A stretch of DNA of 34,343 nt from an uncultured Blautia sp. (lineage in GTDB: Bacteria; Bacillota; Clostridia; Lachnospirales; Lachnospiraceae), in the NCBI GenBank assembly GCA_900539145.1, contig UQAX01000029.1, forward strand, positions 1 through 34,343, given 5' to 3'. The notes under the pieces are model-generated. The model had not been told where the DNA came from. It saw nothing but the letters and a program-made list of their open reading frames with translations, and ran no database searches. The position numbers and the translations under genes were made by a program. Shown piece after piece: positions 15,701-24,714 of this stretch (position 1 is its first letter; each line of letters starts with the position of its first letter).

Positions 15701-16465
15701 ATGGCAATTTTAGAAGTAAAGAATTTAAAGAAAATATATACAACACGATTTGGAGGAAATCAGGTAGAAGCCCTTCGGAATGTGAATTTCAGCGCAGAAG
15801 AAGGCGAATACACGGCGATTATGGGAGAGTCCGGTTCAGGTAAAACGACTCTTTTAAATATTTTGGCAGCTCTTGATAAGCCGACAAAAGGAACGGTATG
15901 GCTGGACGGAAAAGATATGTCTAAAATAAGGGAAGCAGAGCTTTCTACTTTCCGCAGAGAAAATCTGGGCTTTGTATTTCAGGAATTTAATCTTTTAGAT
16001 ACTTTTTCTATTAAAGATAATATTTTCTTACCACTGGTATTAAGCGGAAAAGGACACAAGGAGATGGAATACAGATTAGCTCCCATTGCAGAAAAGCTGG
16101 GAATTACAGCAATTTTAGAAAAGTATCCTTATGAGGTTTCGGGAGGTCAGAAACAGAGAGCGGCAGTTGCCCGTGCGCTGATTACCAATCCAAAGCTGAT
16201 TTTGGCAGATGAGCCTACGGGAGCTTTAGACTCCAAATCCACAGATGAACTGTTAGAGTTGTTTTCCGCAGTAAATGAGGAGGGACAGACTATTTTAATG
16301 GTAACCCATTCCGTAAAAGCGGCAAGTCATGCAAAACGTGTGCTTTTTATCAAGGACGGTGAGGTGTTCCATCAGATTTACAGAGGAAATAATACAAGAC
16401 AGCAGATGTATGAAAAGATTTCCAACGCCCTTACTGTTCTGGCAGGAGGAGGTGCAGCAGAGTGA
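15701..16465 (+). CDS. ABC transporter ATP-binding protein, BceA type
   Basis: 254 residues of the MacB/LolD-like ATPase group. Walker A is GESGSGKTT near residues 41-49, the signature motif is VSGGQKQRAAVARAL, Walker B is LILADEPTGALD and the switch His is in MVTHS. FQEFNLLDTFSIKDN is typical of the group. It powers the FtsX-type permease encoded next, which removes peptide antibiotics from their lipid II-cycle targets. The ribosome site is AAGGAGG. The gene overlaps the permease gene by 4 bases (GTGA), so the products are translationally coupled. Confidence 0.94.
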   Translation: MAILEVKNLKKIYTTRFGGNQVEALRNVNFSAEEGEYTAIMGESGSGKTTLLNILAALDKPTKGTVWLDGKDMSKIREAELSTFRRENLGFVFQEFNLLDTFSIKDNIFLPLVLSGKGHKEMEYRLAPIAEKLGITAILEKYPYEVSGGQKQRAAVARALITNPKLILADEPTGALDSKSTDELLELFSAVNEEGQTILMVTHSVKAASHAKRVLFIKDGEVFHQIYRGNNTRQQMYEKISNALTVLAGGGAAE

Positions 16466-18486
16466 AAATCGGATTTTATCCTAAGCTTGCGTGGACAGGA
16501 ATAAAGAAGAATAAAAAGATTTATGTGCCTTATATGTTTGCCTGTATTGGCATGATTATGATGTTTTATATGATTTGTTTTTTAAGCACCAGCGAAATTG
16601 TAAGAGGAATGTTAGGTGGAGAAACCATGCAGATGACCTTATCCTTCGGATGTCTGGTTATCAGCGTGTTTGCGTTGATTTTCCTGTTTTACACCAACTC
16701 CTTTTTGATGAAAAGAAGATATAAGGAATTCGGTCTTTACCATATTTTAGGCATGGGCAAGAAAAATGTGGCTTACGTTATGGTATGGGAATGTATTCAG
16801 ATTACAGCAATTACCCTTATTTGCGGTATTGGCGGAGGCATTTTCTTCTCTAAATTAGGAGAGCTTGCCATGATTAAGATGCTGGGCGGAAAAGCGGATT
16901 TTCATTTTACGATTTCCGTTTCATCTGCAAAAGATACAATAACCGTTTTTCTTCCGATTTTTCTTTTGATTTTATTAAAATGTCTGTTTCAGATTTTCAG
17001 AATGAAACCGGTAGAGCTGCTAAAGAGCGCACAGGTAGGGGAAAAACCACCAAAGTCAAACTGGATTTTGACGGTACTTGGGATTGTTATTTTAGCAGGA
17101 GCTTACATAATTGCCCTGTCTATTGAAGAGCCGATGCAGGTAATCGGTATGTTTTTTGTAGCTGTCATCATGGTAATCGGAGCCACTTATCTGTTGTTTG
17201 AGGCAGGCTCTGTGGTATTGTGTAAAATTTTGAAAAATAACAAACGCTATTATTATAAATCCAACCACTTTATTTCTGTATCAACGATGATGTTTCGTAT
17301 GAAAAGAAACGGAGAGGGACTTGCCTCCATCTGTATTTTATCTACCATGGTGCTGGTTATGGTATCTGCTGTTTCCTGTTTGTATATGGGAGCAGAGGAT
17401 TTCTTAAATTCCCGCTATCCGCAGGAGCTGGTGATAGATGTGCAAACAGAAGACGAAGAAAAAGTAGATGAATTCTATAACATTGTTTCAGAAGTTTTAG
17501 AAGAAACACAGACAGAAAAAGAGTATGAGCTGTTCTATACTTATCTGGGAGCAGCAGGCTATTTAGACGGAAGCGAATTGGCTATGAGTCCGGAGCGCAT
17601 GGAGAGCTATGGAACAGATGTGTATAAGCACATCAGACAGTTGTTTTTTATTCCCGTAGAGGATTATAATCGCCTCATGGGGAAACAGGAGACTTTAAAA
17701 GAAAACGAAATCCTTCTTTATAATACAAAGCTAGAGTATGAAGGGGATACACTTGCCTTAGAAAACGGCAGAGAGTGGAAGATAAAGAAAAACGTGCCTA
17801 AATTTGTGGACAACGGACTTGATGTGATGCAGACGATTTCTTCTATGTTCATTTTTGTAAAAGACAAGGAAACGCTTTCCGAAATCAGACAGGAATGTGA
17901 GCAGTTAAGCGGTATGGAAAATGCTATGGACAATTACTGCGGTATTAATTTGAAAGTAGGTGCAGAGAAACAAATTGAGGTGGCGCAGGAAATACAGAAA
18001 CGTGCATCAGAGTTTGAACAGCAAAATGAAAATCTTCATGTTATGGTAGAAAGCAGGGAAACGGAAAGAGCCGGATTTTATGCACTGTACGGCGGAATGT
18101 TTATACTGGGAATTCTTCTGGGAATTGTGTTTATTGTGGGAATGGTGCTCATTATGTATTATAAGCAGGTAACAGAAGGGTATGAAGACCAGCAGAGATT
18201 TGAAATTCTCCAAAAAGTGGGTATGAGCCGCAGAGATATTCGAAAGAGCATTAACTCACAGGTACTTACGGTATTTTTTATGCCTTTGATTGCAGCAGGT
18301 ATTCATACGGCATTTGCTTTCCCTATGATGAGCAAAATTATTGTCTTATTTGGTATTAACAATCAGAAATTACTCCTTATAGTGACGGCAGCCTGCTACA
18401 TCATTTTTACACTTTTCTATGTGGCGATGTATCTGGTAACATCCAGAGCTTACTATGGTATTGTAAGTAATAAAAAGGAGGATTAA
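16462..18486 (+). CDS. FtsX-domain ABC permease, BceB type
   Basis: 674 residues with the ten-helix BceB layout: FtsX-like helices at both ends and one large extracellular domain of about 220 residues (roughly 315-535) between helices 7 and 8, which is the antibiotic- and signal-sensing part of this family. KRRYKEFGLYHILGMGKKNV near residues 75-95 is the FtsX-type cytoplasmic loop that contacts the ATPase; QRFEILQKVGMSRRDIRKSI is its C-terminal counterpart. The GTG start overlaps the ATPase stop. With the kinase it should form the sensing complex. The antibiotic recognised cannot be predicted. Confidence 0.93.
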   Translation: MKIGFYPKLAWTGIKKNKKIYVPYMFACIGMIMMFYMICFLSTSEIVRGMLGGETMQMTLSFGCLVISVFALIFLFYTNSFLMKRRYKEFGLYHILGMGKKNVAYVMVWECIQITAITLICGIGGGIFFSKLGELAMIKMLGGKADFHFTISVSSAKDTITVFLPIFLLILLKCLFQIFRMKPVELLKSAQVGEKPPKSNWILTVLGIVILAGAYIIALSIEEPMQVIGMFFVAVIMVIGATYLLFEAGSVVLCKILKNNKRYYYKSNHFISVSTMMFRMKRNGEGLASICILSTMVLVMVSAVSCLYMGAEDFLNSRYPQELVIDVQTEDEEKVDEFYNIVSEVLEETQTEKEYELFYTYLGAAGYLDGSELAMSPERMESYGTDVYKHIRQLFFIPVEDYNRLMGKQETLKENEILLYNTKLEYEGDTLALENGREWKIKKNVPKFVDNGLDVMQTISSMFIFVKDKETLSEIRQECEQLSGMENAMDNYCGINLKVGAEKQIEVAQEIQKRASEFEQQNENLHVMVESRETERAGFYALYGGMFILGILLGIVFIVGMVLIMYYKQVTEGYEDQQRFEILQKVGMSRRDIRKSINSQVLTVFFMPLIAAGIHTAFAFPMMSKIIVLFGINNQKLLLIVTAACYIIFTLFYVAMYLVTSRAYYGIVSNKKED

Positions 18487-18583
18487 CCCCTGGATAGGGT
18501 TCTGATTTGCACTAATTTGATAAAAAGTGTTTACAACTCCTTATAATAGAGCAAAAAAAGAAAAGAAAAAAGCAAAAAAATAT

Positions 18584-18616
18584 ATCCCCCGGGGTGGCTT
18601 GCCTCGGGGGATTTTT
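18584..18616 (+). terminator. Strong terminator after the BceAB-type genes
   Basis: ATCCCCCG (18584-18591) and CGGGGGAT (18605-18612) pair perfectly, with further GG/CC pairing inside, and a T-run to 18616. The hairpin also contains CCCCCGGGG and the -35 of the next promoter. Confidence 0.9.
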
Positions 18617-18627
18617 CTGTATATAAT
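18599..18627 (+). promoter_or_regulatory. Promoter of the nickel/peptide-type importer operon, inside the terminator
   Basis: TTGCCT (18599-18604), 17-base spacer, TATAAT (18622-18627), 43 bases before the lipoprotein ATG. The -35 lies in the terminator loop and the spacer in its right arm. CCCCCGGGG at 18586-18594 abuts the -35 and could be a CsoR-family operator, since the last gene of the operon encodes such a repressor. Confidence 0.55.
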
Positions 18628-18670
18628 GAGGAAGCTAAAACACGAAGAAAGAATTAGGAGGATAAAATCC

Positions 18671-20329
18671 ATGAAGAAAAGAATGAAGGCTTTAACGGCC
18701 TTGTTATGTGTTTCTGCTATGGTTACAGGCTGTGGGGCTTCCGGAAACTCAGGAACAGATGCGGCAAAAACAGATACACAGAAGGAAGGAACAAAAGAAG
18801 CCGGCAAAGACGGAGAAAATCAGGAAAAATCAGAGGTGACGATTGGATTTTCCAGCGAAGGAGACTCTTTTGACCCTTGCACAGGATTTGGATATACAGG
18901 TTCTCCCATTTATTCTACTTTGGTAAAAATCAATGGTGATGAGCAGATTGAAAATGATTTGGCAACAGAATATACCACCAGTGAAGATGCCCTTACCTGG
19001 ACTTTTAAAATCAGAGATGACGTAAGATTTACAAACGGTGAGCCATTAAAAGCGTCTGACATTGCCTTTACATTTAATACAACAAAGGAAAAAGCAACTT
19101 ACATGGATTTGACAATGCTGGAAAGCTGTAAGGCATTGGATGATACAACCGTAGAATTTAAGCTGTCCAAGCCATGTGTAACCTTTATTTATACCGTTGC
19201 ACAGATGGGAATTGTACCGGAAAAGGCATATAGCGATAAATTCGGCTTGGAGGCAGACCAGATTATCGGCTCCGGTCCTTATAAAATGGTTCAGTGGGAT
19301 AAAGGACAGCAGTTTATTTTAGAAGCAAATGAAGATTATTATGGCAAACAGCCGGAAATTAAGAGAGCGGTCTTTTTAATTCAGGATGAAGATGCCAGAT
19401 TTGTAGCTGCAAAAGCAGGAGAAGTAGATATTGCTTTAACTTCTGCAACACTTGCTACAACAGAGATTGATGGTATGCACGTGGAAAAGGTAGAGTCCGT
19501 AGATAACCGCGGTATTACAATGCCGACAGTACCGGATGAAGGGAAAAAGACAGAAGACGGATATAAAATCGGAAATAATGTTACTTCTGATGTGAATGTA
19601 AGAAAGGCTATGTGCTACGGAATTGACAGAGATAAGATTATTGATGAGGCGTTAAACGGATTTGCAAAGCCTGCTTATTCTGAATGTGACGGTATGCCAT
19701 GGTGGAATGAGGAAGATGTTATTGAAACAGATGTGGATTATGCAGTAGAGCTTTTAGAGCAGTCCGGCTGGACAGATACAGACGGAGACGGAATTCGTGA
19801 TAAGGACGGACAAAAGCTGGCATTTAATCTGATGTACTTTGCGGGAGACTCCATGCGTCAGGCTGTTGCCATGTCTGTGGCAAATCAGGCAAAAGAAAAC
19901 ATGGGCTTTGAAATCAATGTAGAGGGTGTCAGTGAGGACGAAACCATTAAGAGAATGTTCTCTGAGCCAATGATTATGGGATGGGGTTCAGACAGCCCGA
20001 TGACCTCTTATATGCTGTTCCACAGCAGTAATGCAGGAAAAACAGACTGGTACAATCCGGAATTTTATATTAATCCTACAACAGATAAATATCTGGATAA
20101 GGCAATGAATTCCCTCACCATTGAGGACTCTTATGAGTGGTGGCAGAAAGCACAGTGGGACGGCACAACAGGTACTTCCATGAAAGGAGAAGCGCCTTGG
20201 GCATTCTATGTGAATATGACGCATCTGTACTATGTAAAAGATGGTTTAAATATCGGAAACCAGAGAATTCACGCACATGGTGCAGCATGGCCGTTAATCG
20301 CAAATCTTGCAGAATGGACATGGGAATAG
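18671..20329 (+). CDS. ABC importer substrate-binding lipoprotein, nickel/peptide (SBP_bac_5) family
   Basis: 552 residues. The first 22 form a lipoprotein signal peptide with lipobox VTGC (Cys22), then a low-complexity linker rich in Ala, Thr and Glu. The body follows the family pattern: SFDPCTGFGYTGSPIYSTLV, then LTWTFKIRDDVRFTNGEPLKA, DIAFTFN, GSGPYKMVQWDKG, and VRKAMCYGIDRDKI near the hinge. It should capture a metal chelate or short peptide outside the membrane for the four transporter genes downstream. An ORF open upstream to 18527 runs through the terminator; AGGAGG (18657-18662) fixes the start at 18671. The ligand is unknown; nickel is only one option. Confidence 0.92.
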   Translation: MKKRMKALTALLCVSAMVTGCGASGNSGTDAAKTDTQKEGTKEAGKDGENQEKSEVTIGFSSEGDSFDPCTGFGYTGSPIYSTLVKINGDEQIENDLATEYTTSEDALTWTFKIRDDVRFTNGEPLKASDIAFTFNTTKEKATYMDLTMLESCKALDDTTVEFKLSKPCVTFIYTVAQMGIVPEKAYSDKFGLEADQIIGSGPYKMVQWDKGQQFILEANEDYYGKQPEIKRAVFLIQDEDARFVAAKAGEVDIALTSATLATTEIDGMHVEKVESVDNRGITMPTVPDEGKKTEDGYKIGNNVTSDVNVRKAMCYGIDRDKIIDEALNGFAKPAYSECDGMPWWNEEDVIETDVDYAVELLEQSGWTDTDGDGIRDKDGQKLAFNLMYFAGDSMRQAVAMSVANQAKENMGFEINVEGVSEDETIKRMFSEPMIMGWGSDSPMTSYMLFHSSNAGKTDWYNPEFYINPTTDKYLDKAMNSLTIEDSYEWWQKAQWDGTTGTSMKGEAPWAFYVNMTHLYYVKDGLNIGNQRIHAHGAAWPLIANLAEWTWE

Positions 20330-20351
20330 ATGTAGTATAAAAACAAAATGT

Positions 20352-20385
20352 GAGTTGCTGCATTAGGGAAATAATGCGGCAACTC
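20352..20385 (+). promoter_or_regulatory. Intercistronic stem-loop between binding protein and permease genes
   Basis: GAGTTGCTGCATT (20352-20364) pairs with AATGCGGCAACTC (20373-20385) with one mismatch. No T-run follows. Such hairpins often protect the upstream message, giving more binding protein than permease; that role is inferred. Confidence 0.65.
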
Positions 20386-20419
20386 TAATTGTGGTTATAG
20401 AGAGTATAGGAGAAAACAA

Positions 20420-21412
20420 ATGAAGAGTAAGTATTATCTGAAGCTTACGGGAAAGTATCTTCTGCGTATGGTTACTCTGCTGATAGCAGTGAGTATCATA
20501 AGCTTTATACTGGTAAGTCTTTCACCGGTAGACCCGGTGCAGCAGTATGTAGGTTCTGTTCCCAATGTAAGCGTAGAACAAAGAGCAAAAATAGCAGAAT
20601 ACTGGGGGCTCAATGACCCTCCTGTGGAACGCTTTCTGGCATGGGGAAAATCCCTGCTTCACGGAGATTTTGGTGTGTCTTTGATTTATCGAAGACCCGT
20701 TCTGGATGTAATCAAAGAGAAATTTGCAACCTCCTTGGCATTGATGATGACGGCATGGGTATTTTCCGGCATTATCGGCTTTGCCATTGGATGTGCCATG
20801 GGAATTTTTAACGGAAAATGGATTGATAAAATTTTAAAGAAGGTCTGTCTGATTATGTGTTCCATTCCCACCTTCTGGATTGGAATTGTGTTTCTGATGC
20901 TGTTTTCCGTACAGCTTGGCTGGTTTCCCATGGGCATGAGTGTGCCAAAAGGTGTTCCGGCAGATCAGGTTACGATTTTGCAGAGAATTCACCATTTGAT
21001 ATTGCCGGCATTGACCTTAAGTTTTCTCTCTTTTGCCAATGTGGCGCTGCATACAAGAGAAAAGCTGGTAGATGTTTTGGAAAGTGATTATGTATTATTT
21101 GCAAAAGCAAGAGGAGAGTCAAAATGGAGTATTTTAAAAAGACACGGCCTTAGAAATATTATGCTTCCTGCTATTACTATGCAGTTTGGCTCTTTTAGTG
21201 AGCTTTTCGGCGGTTCTGTTCTGGCGGAAACAGTGTTCTCTTATCCGGGACTTGGTGCGGCGGCATCTGCGGCAGGTATGGGCTCGGATATTCCCCTATT
21301 GCTGGGAATTACGTTGTTTAGCACCTTATTTGTTTTTGTAGGAAATATGCTGGCGAATATTATATATGGAATTGTAGACCCGCAAATCAGGGAGGGATAT
21401 AGAAATGAATAG
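20420..21412 (+). CDS. ABC importer permease, NikB/OppB type
   Basis: 330 residues with six membrane helices. The N-terminal region RMVTLLIAVSIISFILVSLSP followed by DPVQQYVG and YWGLNDPPVERFL is typical of OppB/NikB proteins. The ATPase-coupling EAA loop is around ESDYVLFAKARGESKWSILKRHGLRN. It pairs with the next permease to form the channel. The start has AGGAG 7 bases upstream. The gene overlaps the next one by 8 bases. Confidence 0.93.
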   Translation: MKSKYYLKLTGKYLLRMVTLLIAVSIISFILVSLSPVDPVQQYVGSVPNVSVEQRAKIAEYWGLNDPPVERFLAWGKSLLHGDFGVSLIYRRPVLDVIKEKFATSLALMMTAWVFSGIIGFAIGCAMGIFNGKWIDKILKKVCLIMCSIPTFWIGIVFLMLFSVQLGWFPMGMSVPKGVPADQVTILQRIHHLILPALTLSFLSFANVALHTREKLVDVLESDYVLFAKARGESKWSILKRHGLRNIMLPAITMQFGSFSELFGGSVLAETVFSYPGLGAAASAAGMGSDIPLLLGITLFSTLFVFVGNMLANIIYGIVDPQIREGYRNE

Positions 21413-22235
21413 CAAAATTTTAAACAGACGAAAAAAGACCATTCTTTTTGCCATTCTGATTTTTGCGGTATTGCTTGGTGTTTATTTGTCAGGTGCATTT
21501 TTAAGCGATGAGCTGATACAGGCAGATTTTTCACAGAAAGGCTTGGCGCCGTCTCTGAAGCATCCTTTCGGAACCGATATGTTGGGAAGGGATATGCTGG
21601 TGAGAACCATAAAAGGCTTATCCGTAAGTATTGTCGTGGGCGTAGTTGCATCCAGCGTCAGCGCTGTGATTGCTTTAATTGTAGGAGTAATCGCAGCCAC
21701 AGGAAAATCGTGGCTGGACCATTTGATGAACTGGCTGATTGATTTAGTTATGGGAATTCCTCATACAGTGCTTTTGATTTTAATTTCTTTTGCCTGTGGA
21801 AGAGGATTAAAGGGCGTTTTAATCGGTGTGGCGGTTACCCACTGGACAGGCTTGGCACGTATTATTCGAAGCGAAGTCCTTCAAATTCGTTCTCAGCAGT
21901 ACATAGAGGTTTCTAAAAAGCTGGGACATTCCAGCTGGTGGATTACCGTACATCATATTTTACCGCACATGGTTCCGCAGTTTTTAATTGGATTGATTTT
22001 AATGTTCCCGCATGCCATTATGCACGAGTCCGGCTTGACCTTCTTAGGCTTCGGACTTTCTCCGGAGCAGCCGGCAATCGGAATTATTCTTTCTGAGTCC
22101 ATGAAATATATTTCAGCCGGTATGTGGTGGCTGGCATTTTTCCCGGGACTGATGCTGGTAATTATTGTTTTATTATTTGACCGTCTGGGAGAAAATCTGA
22201 AGAAGATTATTGACCCTTACAGCGCTCATGAATAG
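21405..22235 (+). CDS. ABC importer permease, NikC/OppC type
   Basis: 276 residues. KHPFGTDMLGRDMLVRTIKGL near residues 51-71 is the hallmark of OppC/NikC permeases. The EAA loop is around RSQQYIEVSKKLGHSSWWITVHHILPH, and ESGLTFLGFGLSPEQPAIGIIL is the conserved last third. It forms the second half of the membrane channel. GGAGGGA inside the end of the previous gene serves as ribosome site, so translation is coupled. Confidence 0.93.
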   Translation: MNSKILNRRKKTILFAILIFAVLLGVYLSGAFLSDELIQADFSQKGLAPSLKHPFGTDMLGRDMLVRTIKGLSVSIVVGVVASSVSAVIALIVGVIAATGKSWLDHLMNWLIDLVMGIPHTVLLILISFACGRGLKGVLIGVAVTHWTGLARIIRSEVLQIRSQQYIEVSKKLGHSSWWITVHHILPHMVPQFLIGLILMFPHAIMHESGLTFLGFGLSPEQPAIGIILSESMKYISAGMWWLAFFPGLMLVIIVLLFDRLGENLKKIIDPYSAHE

Positions 22236-22244
22236 GAGTAAGAG

Positions 22245-23174
22245 ATGAAAAAAGAACCGATTTTATCAGTAAAGGATTTGTCCGTATCCTTTCAGATGTA
22301 TGATAATGGACTTGAAAAATATGATTTAAAAGTAATTTCCAATCTGACCTTAGATGTACGGCCGGGAGAAATTGTTGCCATTGCAGGCTCCAGCGGTTCC
22401 GGTAAGAGCTTGCTTGCCCATGCGGTTATGGGACTTTTGCCGGAAAATGCTTCCATAAGCGGAGAGATTTCTTATAAGGGGAAAGTGCTCAGTCAAAAAG
22501 AAAAAGAAGCTTTACGTGGAAAAGAAATGGCGCTGGTGCCTCAGTCTGTCTCTTATCTGGACCCGCTTATGAAGGTGGGAACACAGGTACGTGGAAGAAA
22601 GGCAGATAAGGAAATCATAAAAGCTCAAAGAGAGATTTTCCGGAGATTTCATTTAGATGAAAAAACAGAACAGCTATATCCTTTTCAGCTTTCAGGAGGA
22701 ATGGCAAGAAGAGTTTTAGTTTCTACGGCAGTATTAAGCGGGGCAGAGGTGATTATTGCAGATGAGCCTACGCCGGGACTGGATTTGGAGATGGCATTGG
22801 AGGCTCTGAAAATATTCAGGGAGCTTTCCGATGAAGGAAAAGCAGTTATTTTAATTACCCATGACATTGATTTGGCGTTTCATATTGCAGACAGAATTGC
22901 AGTATTTTATGCAGGAACTACGGTGGAGATAGCAGCTGCAAAGGACTTTCTTGAAGGAGTAGACGCCCTTCGTCATCCGTATTCTAAGGCACTGTGGAAA
23001 GCTCTTCCGCAAAATGGCTTTGAGCCAATTCCCGGTTTTCAGCCTTATGCAAAATATTTACCAAAAGGGTGTCTGTTTTTACCCAGATGTCCTCATAAGA
23101 CAAAAGAGTGTGAAGAAAATATTCCCATGAGAGAGGTACGTGGGGGATATGTGAGGTGTATACATGCAGATTGA
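22245..23174 (+). CDS. ABC importer ATPase, NikD/OppD type
   Basis: 309 residues. Walker A GSSGSGKSL, signature LSGGMARRVLVSTA, Walker B VIIADEPTPGLD and switch His in LITHDID are intact. The C-terminal oligopeptide-transporter domain is present with its cysteines (CLFLPRCPHKTKECEEN...VRCIHAD), which in this family can hold an iron-sulfur cluster. AGGAG precedes the ATG by 6 bases, and its end overlaps the next ATPase gene by 11 bases. Confidence 0.93.
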   Translation: MKKEPILSVKDLSVSFQMYDNGLEKYDLKVISNLTLDVRPGEIVAIAGSSGSGKSLLAHAVMGLLPENASISGEISYKGKVLSQKEKEALRGKEMALVPQSVSYLDPLMKVGTQVRGRKADKEIIKAQREIFRRFHLDEKTEQLYPFQLSGGMARRVLVSTAVLSGAEVIIADEPTPGLDLEMALEALKIFRELSDEGKAVILITHDIDLAFHIADRIAVFYAGTTVEIAAAKDFLEGVDALRHPYSKALWKALPQNGFEPIPGFQPYAKYLPKGCLFLPRCPHKTKECEENIPMREVRGGYVRCIHAD

Positions 23175-23787
23175 AGCAAAGAATATAAGCTTTCGGTATC
23201 GTGACAATCAGCCGTGGATTTTACATGACGTAAGTCTGAAAATAGAAGAGGGGGAGAGGGTAGGCTTAATCGGACCAAGCGGATATGGAAAAAGCACGCT
23301 GGTAAAAATTATGTCCGGATATTTAAGACCTACCAAGGGAGAAGTTTTGCTGGACGGAAAGCCTTTGCCGAAAAAAGGAGTATCTCCTGTTCAGTTGATT
23401 TACCAGCATCCGGAAAAAGCCATCAATCCCCGCTGGAAGATGAAAAAAGTGCTTCAGGAGTCGGGAATGTTCCGTGAAGAAGTGATGAAGGCGCTGGGAA
23501 TTGAGAAGGACTGGCTGGAGCGTTATCCGAGAGAGCTTTCAGGCGGAGAGCTTCAGCGGTTTTGTGTTGCCCGTTCCTTATTTTCCGGTACACATTTTCT
23601 TTTTGCAGATGAAATGAGTACCATGTTGGATGTGATTACACAGGCACAGATTTGGAATTTAATGTTAAAAGAAGTAGAGGAGAGAAGGCTGGGACTTTTA
23701 ATGGTTACCCATAATGCAGAGCTGGCAAAAAAAATCTGCACCAGAACAATCAATCTGGCGGAAATCAATAAAAGGGAGGATATCTGA
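23164..23787 (+). CDS. ABC importer ATPase, NikE/OppF type (short form)
   Basis: 207 residues, shorter than most OppF proteins because the C-terminal oligopeptide domain is absent, as in NikE-like forms. Walker A GPSGYGKST, signature LSGGELQRFCVARSLF and the switch His in MVTHNAE are present. The Walker B region FLFADEMSTMLD keeps the catalytic Glu but has MSTM where PTSA-type residues are usual. It should form a heterodimer with the previous ATPase. The start codon overlaps the preceding gene, and the stop lies 2 bases before the next ATG. Confidence 0.9.
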   Translation: MQIEAKNISFRYRDNQPWILHDVSLKIEEGERVGLIGPSGYGKSTLVKIMSGYLRPTKGEVLLDGKPLPKKGVSPVQLIYQHPEKAINPRWKMKKVLQESGMFREEVMKALGIEKDWLERYPRELSGGELQRFCVARSLFSGTHFLFADEMSTMLDVITQAQIWNLMLKEVEERRLGLLMVTHNAELAKKICTRTINLAEINKREDI

Positions 23788-23789
23788 AA

Positions 23790-24377
23790 ATGTATGTAAA
23801 TATTGTACTGTTTGATGATTTTGAAACCTTGGATGCCTTTGGACCGGCAGAAGTTTTCGGAAAGCTTCCGGAGGAATTTCATATCCGTTATCTTTCTGTC
23901 TCCGGAGATGTAATCAATAGTGTACATGGAGTAAAAGTGTGGACAGACTTTCTTGTACCGGAGGAAATTGACGGGATTTTAATTATTCCCGGAGGAAAAG
24001 GCGCAAGAAGGCTTTTATGGAAAGATGAAAGAGCATTAAATATTATAAAGAGAGCAGCAGAAAACGCCGATTATTGTTTGATGATTGGAAATGGTTCTGC
24101 AATTCTGGCACAGACAGGGCTTTTGTACCGCAGGAGAATTGCGGATTTTCCCATGGATACTAACTGGAACAGAATGTTTACTGCCGGTATAGAGAGAATA
24201 GAAGGGGCAAAGGTAGCCATTGACGGCAAGTTTTATTCCTGCGGAAATACCGTATTGGGTATGGATACTGCTCTTTGGGTGATTACAGACATTTTGGATA
24301 TTGCCGCCGCAGAGAAGGCGGCGAAGGAGCTGGGATACCAGTGGAACGAAAACGCAGACGAGGATATTTATTGTTAG
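23790..24377 (+). CDS. DJ-1/PfpI-like protein without the usual nucleophile
   Basis: 195 residues of the DJ-1/ThiJ/PfpI superfamily: MYVNIVLFDDFETLDAFGPAEVF at the start, VPEEIDGILIIPGGKGAR before the nucleophile elbow, then AILAQTGLL. At the elbow the sequence is MIGNGSA where active members have a C-x-G motif, so the nucleophilic Cys is replaced by Gly; the downstream THW-type segment is also changed (ADFPMD). A Cys does occur in KFYSCGNTVLGMD. The protein is therefore probably not a classical peptidase or glyoxalase and may bind a ligand instead. It is co-transcribed with the importer and the CsoR-like repressor. GGGAGG precedes the ATG. Confidence 0.85.
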   Translation: MYVNIVLFDDFETLDAFGPAEVFGKLPEEFHIRYLSVSGDVINSVHGVKVWTDFLVPEEIDGILIIPGGKGARRLLWKDERALNIIKRAAENADYCLMIGNGSAILAQTGLLYRRRIADFPMDTNWNRMFTAGIERIEGAKVAIDGKFYSCGNTVLGMDTALWVITDILDIAAAEKAAKELGYQWNENADEDIYC

Positions 24378-24406
24378 TATGCAGCCCCGCCTTTTAGGAG
24401 AAAAAT

Positions 24407-24682
24407 ATGGAAGATAAAAAACAGACCACGTATGACAAAGCAATGGTGAACCGTCTGGCAAGGGCAACGGGGCATTTAAAAATGGTGAAACAGATGGTGG
24501 AAGACGGCAGAGACTGCAGTGAGGTGCTTATCCAGTTGGCAGCAGTAAAATCCGCAGTCAATGGCGCTGGCAAGGAAGTCTTAAAGCAGTATATGGAAGA
24601 ATGTGTGGAGGAGGAGCTGGAGTTTCAGGATAAAGAAGGACTTGGAAAATTGAAGAAAGGGATTGACAGTTTTATTAAATAA
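24407..24682 (+). CDS. CsoR/RcnR/CstR-family repressor
   Basis: 91 residues, all helical. NRLARATGHLKMVKQMVEDG followed by RDCSEVLIQLAAVKSAVN is the family core. The Cu(I) sensor CsoR uses Cys-His-Cys (C36, H61, C65 in M. tuberculosis). Here the aligned positions are C37, Y62 and C66: both cysteines are kept and the histidine is lost. Two cysteines without the histidine is the pattern of CstR, the persulfide sensor, so copper is unlikely as signal. RcnR-type nickel ligands are also absent. It is the last gene of the importer operon and probably its regulator. TAGGAG precedes the start. The signal is inferred. Confidence 0.9.
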   Translation: MEDKKQTTYDKAMVNRLARATGHLKMVKQMVEDGRDCSEVLIQLAAVKSAVNGAGKEVLKQYMEECVEEELEFQDKEGLGKLKKGIDSFIK

Positions 24683-24714
24683 AATCTTTTTAAAAAAGGA
24701 ACCCCCAGGGAGGC

